Origin: Ampelocalamus luodianensis
Lineage: Eukaryota; Streptophyta; Magnoliopsida; Poales; Poaceae
Assembly (NCBI GenBank): GCA_036346255.1
Contig: CM070617.1
Coordinates: 19,457,080 to 19,521,079 of the forward strand
DNA length: 64,000 nt
Direction: 5' to 3'
Shown: piece after piece, positions 1 to 12,230 of the stretch
Position numbering within the stretch: position 1 is the stretch's first letter
Layout: every line of letters begins with the position of its first letter
Notes under the pieces: model-generated
What the model was told of the DNA's origin: nothing
The model's input: only the letters and a program-made list of their open reading frames with translations
The model's database searches: none
Program-made: the position numbers and the translations under genes

Positions 1-213
1 GACCCTCCTGGGCCTGATCCACCATACCCGTACTCTTGGTCCACAAGTAGCCTTGACTCCTATCGCTCCATGCACGGTGGCCTTGGAGTGAAGGCCCCCG
101 AGAACCCCCTCGCTTCCCGCGAGGTGGTTTGGGGCGAGGGCCCTCAGGGTCCCTTCGCTCCAGGATGCGCGGTATTCTTTCGGCGGGGCTGCCTTCGGCT
201 ACCTTTTCTATAC
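1..213. repeat. GC-rich LTR-like flank of the outer Tat element
   Basis: This GC-rich stretch has the same texture as the neighbouring Tat LTRs, with repeated 'ccttcgg' and 'gggccct' words and no supported gene. It lies outside the outer element's LTR start at 214. The matching right flank (15259-15478) ends in another 'ctacgaca' LTR terminus. I infer that the outer Tat element inserted into an older related LTR. The 5-bp flanks tatac (209-213) and tgtac (15259-15263) could be a target duplication that has diverged by one base. Confidence 0.35.
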
Positions 214-939
214 TGTCGTAGCAAAGAGACCAAACAGTATAAAAAGGGGACCCCGGTTACCGCGAGAGGGACCCGGGGATCCTTGGGAAAGGGACCAATG
301 GTAATTGAAATAAATGTGTAATAATTGCCTTAAGGAAAAGTCCTCCCCGATTACATAAGGAGCGACTATTTATAGCCTTTCGACCGGGGCACAAGAGATT
401 ATGGTTCTACCCATAAAAAGACCCTACGTCTGTAGGGGCTTTTCCTTCTTCCTCGCGTAGCCTTCAGTTTACGGTAGACCCTCCTGGTCCTGGTCTATCT
501 GGTCAATATGTGTGGTCCACCGACATCTCTTCCCCTTCGCACCGTGTGGGGTGTCCCCGGCCCGAGGGGCCCTGGACGCCCTTCAGTGCTCAATAGATGG
601 CCCAGGGCAGGGATCCTAGGGGATTCTTGCATCCTTCACCCCCCCCCCAAGGTACCCTTTGGGGGGAACATGCCTTCTTCCTATGATCCTTGGGAGCCTT
701 TGGATGCCCTTCAGGGCTCCGCTGAATGTATATCTAGTGTCTTCTGGGATCCTTGACAGCGCCTTCAGCCTTGGTCCCCATGGGCCTTTTGGTGTCCTTC
801 ACGCGCCCTTCGTGGCCTTCTCGAAGGCATGTTTGGTGCCCTCCGGGAAGGAACCTAGTTGTGCCTTCGCCCTTGGCCCTCGGGGGCCTCCTTGTGGCCT
901 TCGGCTGGTCGTTGAGGCCAGTGGGCTGCCCTTACGACA
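214..939 (-). repeat. LTR of the outer Tat-type gypsy element (left copy)
   Basis: This LTR begins tgtcgtagcaaagagacc and ends cttacgaca, so its termini are the inverted TGTCGTAG/CTACGACA type. It aligns over its length with 14502-15258. Shared landmarks are 'gacagtataaaaaggggac', 'tttatagcct', 'ttatggttctacccataaaa' and the 'gtggtccac' region. On the minus strand the 'tttatagcc' word reads ggctataaa, a TATA box. The two LTRs are clearly diverged by substitutions and small indels, so the insertion is old. Relative to the element's sense strand (minus) this is the 3' LTR. Confidence 0.8.
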
Positions 940-2243
940 AGTCCCTCACGGTCGAGGTCCTACTTCGTCATGGCTGAAATCGCACCTTTTCCCCCGCAGG
1001 GTCCAAGCACATCGTCCCCTTCGGCCTAGCGAAGCATGTTTGGTGAGGGCCCTCGAGTGGCATGCAGGGCGCTGCTGTGATTATGTTGGCACGTTGGGTG
1101 ATGTGCGCCATGATGTTGGGGGTGGTAGTAATGGTGCACCCTCGGGTGGCACGTGTGGCTGCCATCACTATTGTTGTGATGCGTCGGGTGATGTGTGTCA
1201 TTATGCTAGTGGTTGGCAGTAATGGCACATCCTCGAGTCACACAACAATTGATGTTATGTGGGGTGTTGTGAGTGGGGCACGTGTCACTTTGTAACTGGC
1301 CCATGTCTCTTCAACTTCCGTTCCTTGTCTCCTTGCGCCCTTGCCACCTATAAGAAGGGAGGGGACCCCCTCATTTTGCTCCCATGCTTTGTTATTCTCG
1401 TTGGGAAACCCTGGCCTTTTGCTTTTTTGCTTCGCACACTCTCCTTTGCACGCTTTATTTCCCCTTCTGCTCATTCGTCGTGACCTCCGGAGGTTTGCTA
1501 TGACGAAGCGAAGCAAGAACGGGGGGTGGTGAGGAGTTTTACACCAGCAACCTCAGGCAGTCGCCGGTGATGGAGCGCGTGCTTTGGACCCTCGCCGAAG
1601 AGGGGAAGATGGAATCCCTTGACGTGGCGTGCGTTCCTGGGGTGGAGATGGTGTTAGCACCTCGATCGGATAAGGCGGTTGTCTTCGTGGCATACTTCGA
1701 CGTGGGCCTTCGGATCCCTATGCCCCATTGGTTTCCCAAGTGCTCCAGCTTTATGTGGTGGAGTTAGCGCAACTGATGCCAAACTCCCTCGTGAAGCTAC
1801 GGGTCTTCGAGTGGATTATATGATCTGTCAGGGTGGCGAACGGCGAGGCTCGGCTATTCGCATATCTCCACGATGATCGGTGCCAGCCGAAGAAGAAGAA
1901 GAACACCGATAAAACGTTGAACTTCAGTAGTGTGAACTTCCAGCCGAAGGCTCGCCACCAAATGTACGTGCTGACTCCAGCGGCGCAGAATCGGTGGGAG
2001 ACCGATTGGACCCGGATGTGGTTTTACCATGCATCCCCAGCGGGCAATGGTCTCCAGTCCACCAAGGGGCTCATCCACCTCACTCCCTCCCCCAAGAGTT
2101 TGTTGACCTCGTGGGAGAAGGCCCACCTTCTGCTACTGCTGAATGTGATGGCCAGGCTTTCCATGAGGGACCTAGTGGAAGAGTTTTGTGTGTTCCAGGT
2201 GTGGCCCCTCGCGCAGGGCTAGAGCATCACTCCTAGGTGAGAG

Positions 2244-2324
2244 AAGGCCCAAACCTTCACGCCCGCCGACAATGAGGGTGGGAAGCCCATCCTCATTGTC
2301 GACGGGCGTGAAGGTTTGGGCCTT
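2244..2324. repeat. 34-bp near-perfect inverted repeat
   Basis: The left arm 2244-2277 and right arm 2291-2324 are reverse complements with one mismatch, separated by 13 bases. The right arm encodes the ancestral frame (KPILIVDGREG), which matches HPTLTVRGHEG in the homologous ORF of the younger element. The left arm therefore looks like an inverted copy inserted upstream. It disrupts the reading frame. Confidence 0.9.
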
Positions 2325-3205
2325 CGCTCCTTTCTTTTTTCTCTTTTTTTGATTGATTGGAGTTTGGCTTCCGTTGTAGTTGCCCCAATCGACGACGCAG
2401 TCCGGAGTACGAAGGTGCTTTTGGGCCCCTGCACTAGACAGGAGCACGCAAAGTGGCTAGTGGTGGTACAGGAGCCTCGGCTAAACCGAGCCTACAAGGA
2501 CAGGGCGTGTTTATCGGAGCGTCAGGACCCGGACAAGGGGAAGAAGAAACGTGCTCGTGCCCCTGATGAGTGGGACGCTGCGAGTCCCATCTCCGTGGTG
2601 CCCCTGCGCTCTGCGTGTTCTGGGGGTGAGGGCGGCCCTTCGTGTTCTCGGGCAGATGGGCTGGAGAGGTCGTCGAAGCGGGCTTCATACGGGTCGCCAC
2701 CTGGTAGCCCCTTTGTGCTTGAGCGCTGGACAACTCCGACGACCGGTGCTACGTCGTGGGCCTCCGGGCACGTTGGAGTGGCAAGCTCATTTGGCATCGC
2801 GGGTTTGCCCCTCGAGGAGTCCTCGACTGGTAGCACCCTGTTGCATGTTTACGACGGGGGCTCCGAGGACTCTCGGGTTGTTCCTCCCACCCAGGGGCAT
2901 GACGTGATCGATATGACTTTCTTTTCGCTGGTCATGCGTTTGGCTGCTTATTTTCCTTTATGCACACATCTTGACTTGTGTTGTTTGCTTTGTAGCTATG
3001 AGCGATGGGGAGGAGACAAGCAGAGGGGGCTCTGCGTCATGAAGCTCTGGGGCGTCACCTTCACGCGTTCCCGCTCCGCCCCCGCGGCCACCGCTGACCT
3101 AGGTCTACTTTGTCCTGCAGACTTTAAGGTGAGCGCAGGTGCGACAAGGTTTGCAAGGAGGTGGCGCGTTTCGCCACCCTGTCCTATGTAGGGGACCTAT
3201 TTCGG

Positions 3206-3232
3206 AACATGCCCCTTAAGGGCATGTTCCGC
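3206..3232. repeat. Small inverted repeat in the outer antisense ORF
   Basis: Two 11-base arms, ggaacatgccc and gggcatgttcc, are separated by five bases within the third block of the antisense ORF. It may be chance or a small hairpin. No function is assigned. Confidence 0.5.
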
Positions 3233-3547
3233 TCGGTTGAGGCGAACGCCTCAAAGGTATGTTCCATGCACTTCGATTGTGTTGGCTTCAAGACTAACTA
3301 TTTGACACTTACTGCTTTACAGACCCTGATGCTATCGCGCGCGCTCGAGGATGATGTGTTGTGTAGCTTCGATGAGATCCAGAAGCGGGTGGACTCGAAG
3401 CACGCGCGGAGCGAGGCCCTGAGTGCCGAGCGGGAGGCTTTCGCTAACAAGGTGAAGGCCTCAGAAGCTAGGGTGGCCGAGCTGGAGGGTGAGCGCCAAG
3501 GGTTGCCGGAGGAGGTGCAAGCACTTTGGGGTGTCCGAGCCGTCCTC

Positions 3548-4125
3548 GAAACCCTCTATGACATAAAGTGCATATCACCCATCTGTTGGTATGAAGTCAG
3601 AGAAAGACTGTTATTGGGCCCTGAACTCGTACAGGAGAATAACGAGAAAATACAATTAATTCGAGAGCATCTCAAAACCGCTCAAAGTAGACAGAAGAGC
3701 TACACAGATAAACATAGAAGAGACATCCAGTTCGAAGTTGGGGATTATGTATATTTAAAGATACCACCTATGCGTGGGGTGCGCCGATTCGGATTAAAAG
3801 GGAAACTAAGTCCACGGTATATCGGACCATTTTGGATACTAGAGCGTAAAGGCGCCCTAGCATACAAATTGGAATTATCAGTTCAGCTATCACATATTCA
3901 CGACGTATTTCATGTCTCACAACTACGAAGAGCGCCCAGTGAAGATTCTGGCTACATAAGACTGTCAGTTAAGAAACTGAACGATCCGTCCGTGCAAAGT
4001 ACAGTGGAAGAATTACTCCATCAATGAGGCGACATGGGAGAAAGATGAATAACTACGCGAAGCCTACCCCAACCTATTCAAGTGAGAATCCAATTTTGGA
4101 ACGAAAATTTTCTAAGGGGAGAGGA
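3548..4125 (+). pseudogene. 3' end of a chromodomain-type gypsy pol (integrase C-terminus)
   Basis: Reading begins LYDIKCISPICWYEV, the conserved end of the integrase core of plant chromoviruses. It continues through the integrase C-terminal region (VGDYVYLKIPP, LKGKLSPRYIGPF, HDVFHVSQLR). After a frameshift near 4000 a chromodomain-like tail is visible (NEATWEKDE). The purine-rich tract aaggggagagga at 4114-4125 is the polypurine tract directly before the LTR. Everything upstream of LYDIK belongs to a different (Tat) element, so this pol is cut on its left side. The lineage (Tekay/Del) is inferred from the tail and the very long LTR. Confidence 0.85.
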
Positions 4126-7100
4126 TGTGAGAACCCGAACAATTAACTTGAGCAAAACATCGATAAAACAATACTTAGCGGTAAATTAATTTCATCGTAA
4201 CAATAAGCAAACCATAATATCATATTGATATTAAACTCCTCGCAACAAGATTCAATACAAGGTTATATCATTAAGAGGTTACAACAGGATTCATAAAATC
4301 AAATATACAACATCGATTTGACTCAGAGACATTTACAAAAAACCACTACAAGCATAAGTGAAATATTAATACAAACTTGGTGTTATTTACAAGAATTCGC
4401 TACATGCAGAAATAAAACAATAATGCAATCCCTGAATCAACTACAAGAATTAATTACATCAGAGCAAGTTATAAATTACAACTTTGGATACATTGCAAAA
4501 GAATAAAATAAAATTGTGTGTGCATATTGCTAAAGCCTTCCTTGAATCTTCGTTTGTATATCGCCATCCAGTTGAACCCCTTTCCTCGACCCAATCCGAA
4601 AGCCTTGCACATACTCTCATTTCCCACAAAGACCAAAAGAGCAGTCGCAAAACCAAAAAGCAATAAATTAAAGTAGGAAGTAGAAAAGAAGAATTGCCGT
4701 AAGATTTCGGGAAGATTACCGAGATTCTCAGACCAACCTAGGTTAGTTGGCACCATCTCACTTCCAGTGGTTCTCATCACCCGGCACACATCATACCAAC
4801 TTACCTCAACCGTAGAGAAATCTGACATTGCCTTATAGACCAATGGCCCATTCCTTTTTCCTCGGCCAATACCCACTTTCTGTATTACCGACTTACCGTC
4901 CGTAGTAGAAAAACCAAAGAATAGTGTAGAGAGCTCTCTATGGACCAAAAGGTCCTTAACCAAACATTCCCATGTGAGAGTGGATAGGATAAGGAGAGAG
5001 CAAATAAGTAATGCACAGGCCAAGAGAAATGCCCGCCCCAACTGCACCTCCCCATAAGCATCTCCCTCACATAACCCATCCCCAGCCGAGAGCACAAGCT
5101 GCCTCAAAAGCCAACAAGCCAAGCAAGCTCCAACAAACCCCTCATTTCTTCCCACAACCGAGAGCAACCAAAGGAAACAAAACCAAGCCAGCCACCCATT
5201 GCCATCTCAAGGCAAAGCCAAAAGCCAAGCACTCCACCAGGACCACCACCACTGCCACTTCCAGGGGCAAGCCAAGCACCATCACCACCCACAGAAAGCA
5301 ACCGGAGGAGAGGAGCAAAGGAGTTGGGGAAGACGACGAAGCGGGAACGACAAGCAGTGATAAGCATCGACAACGACCACCAGGACCAAGCCAGGCCGGC
5401 AAGGACCCTAGGAACCGAAGGAAGCGCTGGGAAGCACGATGACCGCAATACAACCAGCATCACCGAACCGGCACTGCCATCCCATATGCAACCCAACCCA
5501 AACAAGGTAACCCCATTCATGCCCACATTCATTCTTTTAGCCCAAGCCGAACAATGCACAGAGGGTACACACCACAGCCACACCATCTCATCATCAAAAC
5601 CATCACAGAGCAAGGGGGAGTAGAGAGAGGGTTAGAATGGAGTAGTAGTATACCTCGGTAGCAACCCACCTCCATCAAACCATCACAAGACCTCCACTGA
5701 AAGCATGTCCAAAACCACACCCACCAGCACCCTCATCATGCATGAGCACATAATAACCATACATCAGAAAATAATCAAGCTCAAGCAAGAAAACAAAATC
5801 ACAGAAAAGGAAAAGGGGGAGGAAGCCAGTAGTATCAAGCCACAGAACCGACAGCCTAGCACCATGGCCGAGCCGAGGGCCAAAGGCGCGAGGAAGGGGC
5901 AAGCCACAGTAAAGGTGGCCGGCGGCTGGAGGACGGGCCGGCCTGGTGCGGTGCTAGAAGGGAGCGGGCTGAGCCCAAGGGGAGCAGCAGGTCGGGGCCG
6001 AACCAGGGACGAATCACGCAAGTCGAATCCAGAGGGAGCCGAGCGGTGCGCAGGGGGCCAAGTGCGGGGCCGAGCCCGATGGCGGCGGTGCCAGGGGGAG
6101 GCGGCGCCTGGAGAGAAAGAGCGAGGCTGGAGGGAGAAGGCGTCGTGGGAAGATTTTGGGCCAAAGCAAGAAGCTTCAGTGGAGAGAAAGAATGGAAGAA
6201 GGAAATAAGAATGGGGAAGAAGAGGAACCTGGGAAACAAGAACTATTCAGCCGAATGGATGGATAGGGGAGAGAGAGAGAGAAAGAGATTAGAGGGAGTG
6301 AGATAAGAAAAGAAAGAAAAAATTAAGAAAAGGGGAGAAAAACTAGGAAAAGAGTATAATAGTATTTTTTTAGGGAGGATTAATAATAATAGATTTAGAT
6401 GAACACCAATAAAATTAAATATTGACACTGTGTAATTTTTGGACCAAATGCATTTAAATAAGCCGTATACGAATAAATAGTTGTAGACCAGACCAATAGA
6501 AAATAAAAACAGAAAAATATGTAAAATTAATCCGAGACTATTTAGAGAAATTAATTGCTAATGGAAATCATTAAATTAGACTAATTATCTGAAGTGCTAG
6601 AAAATAATTTAAGCAATATAAAATAATTAAATTAAGCAACATCGGTGTAAAATCGACCAGGCATATTTGTGTGCGTAAAGATTAAATAAACCTAGTTGCA
6701 GGTGGGTATGTGTAGTATTTTGTTTTCGAGCGATAAAACCCGAAGACAAGCAACTAACAATCCTAAAGCCAGTAGACTGTAGAACGATCGCAGTTGGGGA
6801 ACGCTAACCTAACAGGGGGTCCAAAAACTATTATTAAATTAAAATCCTCTAACAAAAAGAATTATCTCACTAATATGCGCCTAGTAGCACCCCAAATGCC
6901 ACTAAGTAATTACTTATTTATTTATTATTCGCGTCATCGTATAATTGCAGCAGACGAACCAACGCAGGCAGGAATAGCTGATACCGATTTTGTCAACGTC
7001 GATCCTTTCTACGACTACAAAGGCAAGCTTATCTCTTGAACATCAACATAGTTATATTAAATGTAAATTGTATATTGTTGTATCATATATGTACATGCAT

Positions 7101-7908
7101 CAAAACTATGTCTCAAAAATCTAATCAGATAAGAGAGATGAGAAATAAGAAAAGAGATGAGAAAAGAGTTAATATTATGGCTGGTAAAGGGGGCTCGTGG
7201 CAAGAAAGAGATGAGAGAAGAGGTGGGACCATTTACATATAAGTAATATATAAGGACCAACAAAACTCTTACTCGGATAAAAGGCCGTATCTAAGTGCCA
7301 ACTATTTTTTCGTTTTGATGGGCAGAAAATGCTACTTATTACGTGACTATACTCCATACATCGGGTAAGTATTATAGTGTGAGTATATGATGAAGGGAGG
7401 TACCCAGGACTGGTAGAAAAAGTCCAAAAGTGGGGGATCCAAGGTGTTATAGTAGCGTACGGTGGAGTGTTGGGTGGCAGGGAGTCTAGCCCAACCGACA
7501 TTACAGGAACTCGGTGGATGACAGGGTCAGCACTGAGGGAAAGTAATGGGTGGAAACTTAAATCATGTAACTTGAAAAACATTCTGTATTATGAACTCGA
7601 AGTCGCATAAAAGGAAATGAGGTGGACCTAGCTCAGAGAGAGCTCAGAATAGCTATGGGTAAAATGGTACAAGCCTCCGCGGTGCTAAATAAAATTATGA
7701 ATTCATGCCTGTCTCCTGGATTGGAGTCTACGGGAACCGCTAGGGGTCTATCTTCTTTTCGAGTGATAAGTAGTCTTTTCAATATTAAAAACTTGCCACC
7801 TAAAGTTTGACGAGTTGTTTATTTTCAAAAACAGAGATAGGCTAAAAAATGTGATAACGAACAGAGATAAGTCATACAGTGCATCTTTTGTTATTAATGC
7901 TTGCTTAG

Positions 7909-9731
7909 CAGTGGCGGATCTAGGATTTCATCATGCCTCGGGCTAAATTCTACTAGGCTAATATCCTAGAACTAACGTCAATTTATACTCACACCACAAC
8001 ATAACAAAAATAAGCCACAGATACATTATTGACATGAAACTTTAAATTGATGCTTCAACATAAAACATATTAAGAAAAATATGGCAAAACATAAATAATA
8101 TAGCATTGAAGAGATTCAATTTGAGTACCTAAATAACAAAAATTTCATCTCTATCCTAAGAAGTGCTCAGAAATGTAAATTGATGTGGATTGAGAACGAG
8201 AATTACCCATGTAAACAACATGAAGTGCTTGAATCAAGTGTTGAGATGTGCTTCTTCCTTGAGCTTCACAATCATTTGAAAGTGTGAGTGGTATATGTGT
8301 GCATACACCCTGAACAGGCACTTGAAGATCGTCCTGATGACCTCGCAGAAGTTTGGAGGGAATGGAGCCCCTGTTGGCATCATAATTTTGAACCGAGAAC
8401 ATGATCAGAATTCAAACCAAAATTCTCGATCAAAGCAAACTTTTGCAGCTCTTCTTTGCAACGAACAATTAATTACCAAGCTTTTGTGGGAATATGGATT
8501 CATCATCGAGTGGATTTCTATCCAATATTCCAATCCATCGTACTCCACATACTTTGGTGCAGATACTTCAACAGCCTCTTGATCTTGACTCCATCACCCA
8601 TCACTTGTCTCTTTAATTATTCAAGAATTATCCTCATGTCCTAAGTGACAAGAATTAGTTGCACAAGTAAATACATTTGTTCCATGCATAAATTCAGAGA
8701 GACTATAAGACAATTGTGTATGAATCCGTGCAGAAACATTCAAATTTTACAAGCATACCGATTCGAGCATCATGATTTTACAGCTTTGATTTGGTATAGC
8801 ACTATAGCTCCTACCTTATACCAAGCCACCAAGGAACCAATCAACCAAAGCAAGATAAGTCTGTCAAGCACTCAAGCAACTCTTGAACTACAAGTCTACG
8901 ACTACAAGTCAAGTCTACAACCATTGAACCATTAACCATATGTCCATATCTGTGTCACCCGCACACAACACATCGCACATTGGCACATTGCAAAATGCTC
9001 CAGGTCAGGTCTTGACTCTGAGTCTGAAGAAGTGGAGTCATTGAGTGAAGATCAAGAGATTAGAGTTTAGAGAATCGACTCATATCTCATTTCCACATAA
9101 ATGCAAGAAGGCAAGAAGCTCGAAGCCACGAAGGCAACTAGTCAAGAACTACTATGAGGTCTCGAGCGCCGAGGCGCTGAGCCGAGCACGAGCACCTCTC
9201 ACCTCTGTGTTGAAGAATGAAGAAGACCCCGACTTCACGAGATTGCCGGCGACGCAGCGCGGGCCTCGGCGACGCCAACGAGGACGAAGAGTCGAGACGG
9301 AGGCGCGGCGCCGGCGCGTGGCGTTGGATGGGGATTGGACGATTGGGACGGCCGACGGAGGCATGGAGCCACGGAGGCGAGCCGAGGCGCGCGCCGGCCG
9401 CCGGCGTGGAGGGAGGGCGCGAGCCGCGGAGGAGCCGGGAGGGGCGGCGGCGACGGCGGGCGGGCGAGGTCGCGAGGGCGGCGAGTTCAGTGGAGGCATG
9501 GAGGAAGGGCGTGGATTAGGTCTGCTCTCTCTCGCTAGACCGTAGTCTCTTTGGAGCTCGAGGCGTGGGCGTGCGGCGTGGGAAGGAAGCGTGGGCCGGC
9601 TGAGCCTCGGGCTGCCTCGGGCTAGAAGCCACCATTGAGTTTGTTAGGCATATATTTTTAAAAATCGCACTACTGTTTTTTCTGGGCCTCGGGCTAGAGC
9701 CCACCCTGCCCGAGGCCCAGATCCGCCACTG
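7909..9731. mobile_element. hAT-type DNA transposon, non-autonomous, 1823 bp
   Basis: The termini are cagtggcggatctagg on the left and, reverse complemented, cagtggcggatctggg on the right. They are flanked by a perfect 8-bp target duplication ttgcttag (7901-7908 and 9732-9739), which is diagnostic of the hAT superfamily. No transposase domain is visible. The right third (about 9160-9560) is very GC-rich, and the subterminal words 'cctcgggcta' occur near both ends. It inserted into the Tekay-like LTR. Confidence 0.9.
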
Positions 9732-10074
9732 TTGCTTAGTACATTAGTACTCAACCTTACTATTATTCTCCTTTGTTAGATCCTAGTCTGGTCGGGAATT
9801 ATCCTGAGTGGGGCGAAGATACGCAGGTGCTGATGAGACCATAGGAGACGAGGGCACTTTCTACAAGGAGCAGGGCGAGGTGGACACCATATTCAGCGCG
9901 TGGGACGAGTAGACGACCAGTGGAGAATGGTAGGCAAGCAAAAGGACTTATTCCTATTTTACAGTTGTAAATTACTACTTGTAATAAAGATCATAGCCTT
10001 GCGTGGCTATTGCTGTAATAAAAAATACAGTTTCTATCTTATTATTTTGCTACGTTGACTTTGGTAAGACTTAC

Positions 10075-10528
10075 TGTCGTAGTGAGAAGACTAGACAGTA
10101 AGAAGTGGAGACCCCCCGTGCTGGAAAGACGAGGGGACTGAACAGGGGCTCGGTTGTATTTCCAGATCCTCTTCCAGTTACATGGTGGAGGGGCTATTTA
10201 TAGCCTCCCGATATGATATTTTAAACGTACATGTATACCCCTAGCAAAGTACATTAGTCCTAGGGGCTGTAGGGTCTTTTGTGCACCCTATACGTAGCCT
10301 CTGGTGCATGGTGTGCCCTCATGGACACGGTCTATCTTGGGAGATACACCCGGTCCACTGTTCCTGCGGACCCTATGTCCTTCGGCGGTCCTCTGCTACC
10401 TTCCTTGGAGGGTCTTCGGGATCCTCCGGGGGGTCTTCGGGGCAACCTCCGAGTAGGTCCTTCGAAGACCTTTCGGTGTTGCCGTGCTTTGCCGGGTCGT
10501 GTGGGGCTGGTGGGGCGTCCCTACGACA
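10075..10528 (-). repeat. 3' LTR of the younger Tat element
   Basis: This copy is nearly identical to 13184-13636 and begins at the first base after TSD cttac. It contains the word ggctatttatagcc, which reads as a TATA box (ctataaatag) on the minus, sense strand. Confidence 0.92.
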
Positions 10529-10880
10529 AGCCCCTCGCGGTCGAGGTCTGCTTCGCCATGGCTGAAACCGCGCCATTCCCCTGTAAGGTCCAGACACACC
10601 GTCCCCTCTGTCGTGGCAAAGCTTTGTTGGTTGAGAAGGGTCTTCATTCCTGCGGGCATTGTTTACTGCGGGGGACGCTTGGGGCGTCGTGCGCTTTAAT
10701 GGTGCTGGCATGCGATGTATGCTGACGGCGGCTGGGGCCGCCATGCGCCGTAACGACGCTTAGGGCGTTGTGCGTCGTATTGACGTGTCATAATGGCACC
10801 ATTGCCCGTACCGGCGCCTCCTCGTACTGCTCGCCATTTCATTGATGACATGTGGCGCCTGTTGGGCTGGCCTGGGCGGC

Positions 10881-10889
10881 TATAAGTAG
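10881..10889 (+). promoter_or_regulatory. TATA box of the antisense ORF
   Basis: The sequence tataagtag lies 90 bases upstream of the antisense ORF's ATG at 10971. The homologous ORF in the older element also has tataagaag upstream of its ATG, so a separate promoter on the antisense strand is conserved between the two copies. The assignment is by motif and spacing only. Confidence 0.6.
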
Positions 10890-10970
10890 CCACCCCCCTT
10901 TTTTTGAGCTTATTCTATCGGTTCTTTCCAACTGTTTTGTTCGTGCTTTGCTACGTCTCGTGTTGAAAAC

Positions 10971-12230
10971 ATGACGAAGCGAGGCAAGGATGCTTTGGTA
11001 GAGGTGTCCTACACGAGTGACCTTGGGAGGTCTACGGTGACGGAGGCGGTGCTCCGGACACTCGTGGAGGAGGGCAAGTTGGAGAGTATGACAAAGGTCC
11101 GGGTCCCTGGAGCGGAGACGGTGTCGTCGCCTTGAGCGGACGAGGCGGTAGTTTTTGTTGCCTTTCTTGATGCCGGGCTGCGAATCCCGTGCGTGGATCT
11201 GGTGAAGGACGTGCTACAGCTGTACAGTGTAGAATTGGCACAGCTTTCCCCCAACTCGGTTGTTAAGTTAGGGGTCTTCGAGTGGATGCTTCGAGCGGCC
11301 GGAGCTGCGGGAGAGGGTCGCCTTTTCACGTTCTTGCATGATGCTTGTTGCCAACCAAAGAAAAACAGCGACGACGACACATTGAATTTTGGCAGCGTTA
11401 ATTTTCAACCAAGGTCGCGTTGCCAAATGTACCTGCCTGCTCCGGCGGCGCGGAACCGATGGGAAACTGCTTGGACGCGGAGGTGGTTCTACCATACCTC
11501 CGTGCCAGAAGATGGGTTGCGATCCCGAGGCGGGCCGATACAGCCCATCGCCAGCCCCGACATCGAGCTTACGGTGAGGGAGGAGGCGTATCTGCGGCTT
11601 CTTCTGGACGTGACGAGGCGCTTCTCCACGCGCGACTTGGTGGAGGAGTTTTGCGCCTTCGGACTTTGGCCGTTGGCTCGGGACTGGGACGTTGAGCGGG
11701 GCACCTCCAGCTCTGGGCACCCCACTCTTACCGTGAGGGGGCACGAAGGTATGACTCTTGACCCGGCTCTTTGTGCGTGTTTTGAAAGATGATATTTTTG
11801 TTTCTTTTTGTTCGTTGCAGCTGTGTCCATTGCCGAAGCGAGCCGCGCGGCGGAGATGCTTCTTGGCCCGTATACGGGTGAAGAGCACTCGAGGCGCGGC
11901 CTGATTGTGCGGGAGGGGTGGTTGAACCAGACGTATCCTGCGTCAGTTCGCCTCTCCGATCGGCCCGACCCGGAGGCCAAGAAGAAGAAGCGCCCCCGAC
12001 CGGTGGAGGTGGAGGGAGCCGGACCAATTTTGGTGGCCCCTCTGCGCGTCGCTGCGCCCCGCGACGTTGGTGCTAGTTCGCATAATGCGGAGGCCTTAGG
12101 GCATGCGGCGAAGAGACCGGCGGCGGACCCTTCAGACCGGGTGGAGGTTTCTGGGTCGGCTTCGAACGCTGATCCTTCCGGTCCCCATGACGCTTCGAGC
12201 GCGGGGGGAGTCCCGCTGTGGTGGCCGAGC
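10971..12230 (+). CDS. Antisense ORF of the Tat element (Transposase_28/plant-mobile-domain-like), 3' truncated
   Basis: Tat-lineage gypsy elements often carry an extra ORF antisense to gag-pol between pol and the 3' LTR. The function of its product is not established. The start is MTKRGKDALVEVSY. Exon 1 (10971-11748) contains the PF04195-like core: VVFVAFLDAGLRIPC, LNFGSVNFQPRSRCQMY and RWETAWTRRWFYHTS. A 72-base intron (11749-11820, gtatga...ttgcag) joins in frame to exon 2 (AVSIAEASRAAEMLLGPYTG), which carries a basic KKKKRPRP stretch resembling a nuclear localisation signal. One in-frame TGA at about 11134 interrupts exon 1 (SSP*ADEAVVF), probably a CGA to TGA change. The ORF loses similarity to the older copy near 12230, where it runs into reversed gag sequence, so its 3' exons are missing. 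Confidence 0.65.

Larger units (their letters stand above)
1340..3547 (+). pseudogene. Antisense ORF (Transposase_28/PMD-like) of the outer Tat element, degenerate
   Basis: This is a decayed copy of the antisense ORF typical of Tat-lineage gypsy elements. A TATA box (tataagaag, about 1350) precedes a start ATG at 1500 (MTKRSKN). The PF04195-like core follows in several frames: a VVFVAYFDVGLRIP block near 1676, then FSSVNFQPKARHQMY and RWETDWTRMWFYHAS near 1920-2035. Exon 2 starts after a polypyrimidine tract and 'ttgtag' at about 2378. Later exons are separated by introns around 3120 and 3258-3322, and the end (about 3350-3545) is charged and coiled-coil-like. It aligns by eye with the younger copy at 10971-12230. 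Frameshifts and a 34-bp inverted duplication at 2244-2324 break it. Coding similarity stops at about 3547, where a different gypsy element begins. Confidence 0.7.

Noticed and set aside
5011..6306. Several frames over the long Tekay-like LTR
   Set aside because: They are low-complexity and lie within the LTR; no protein family was recognised.
9045..9545. A 166-codon frame in the hAT element
   Set aside because: It is arginine/glycine-rich with no domain; composition explains it.
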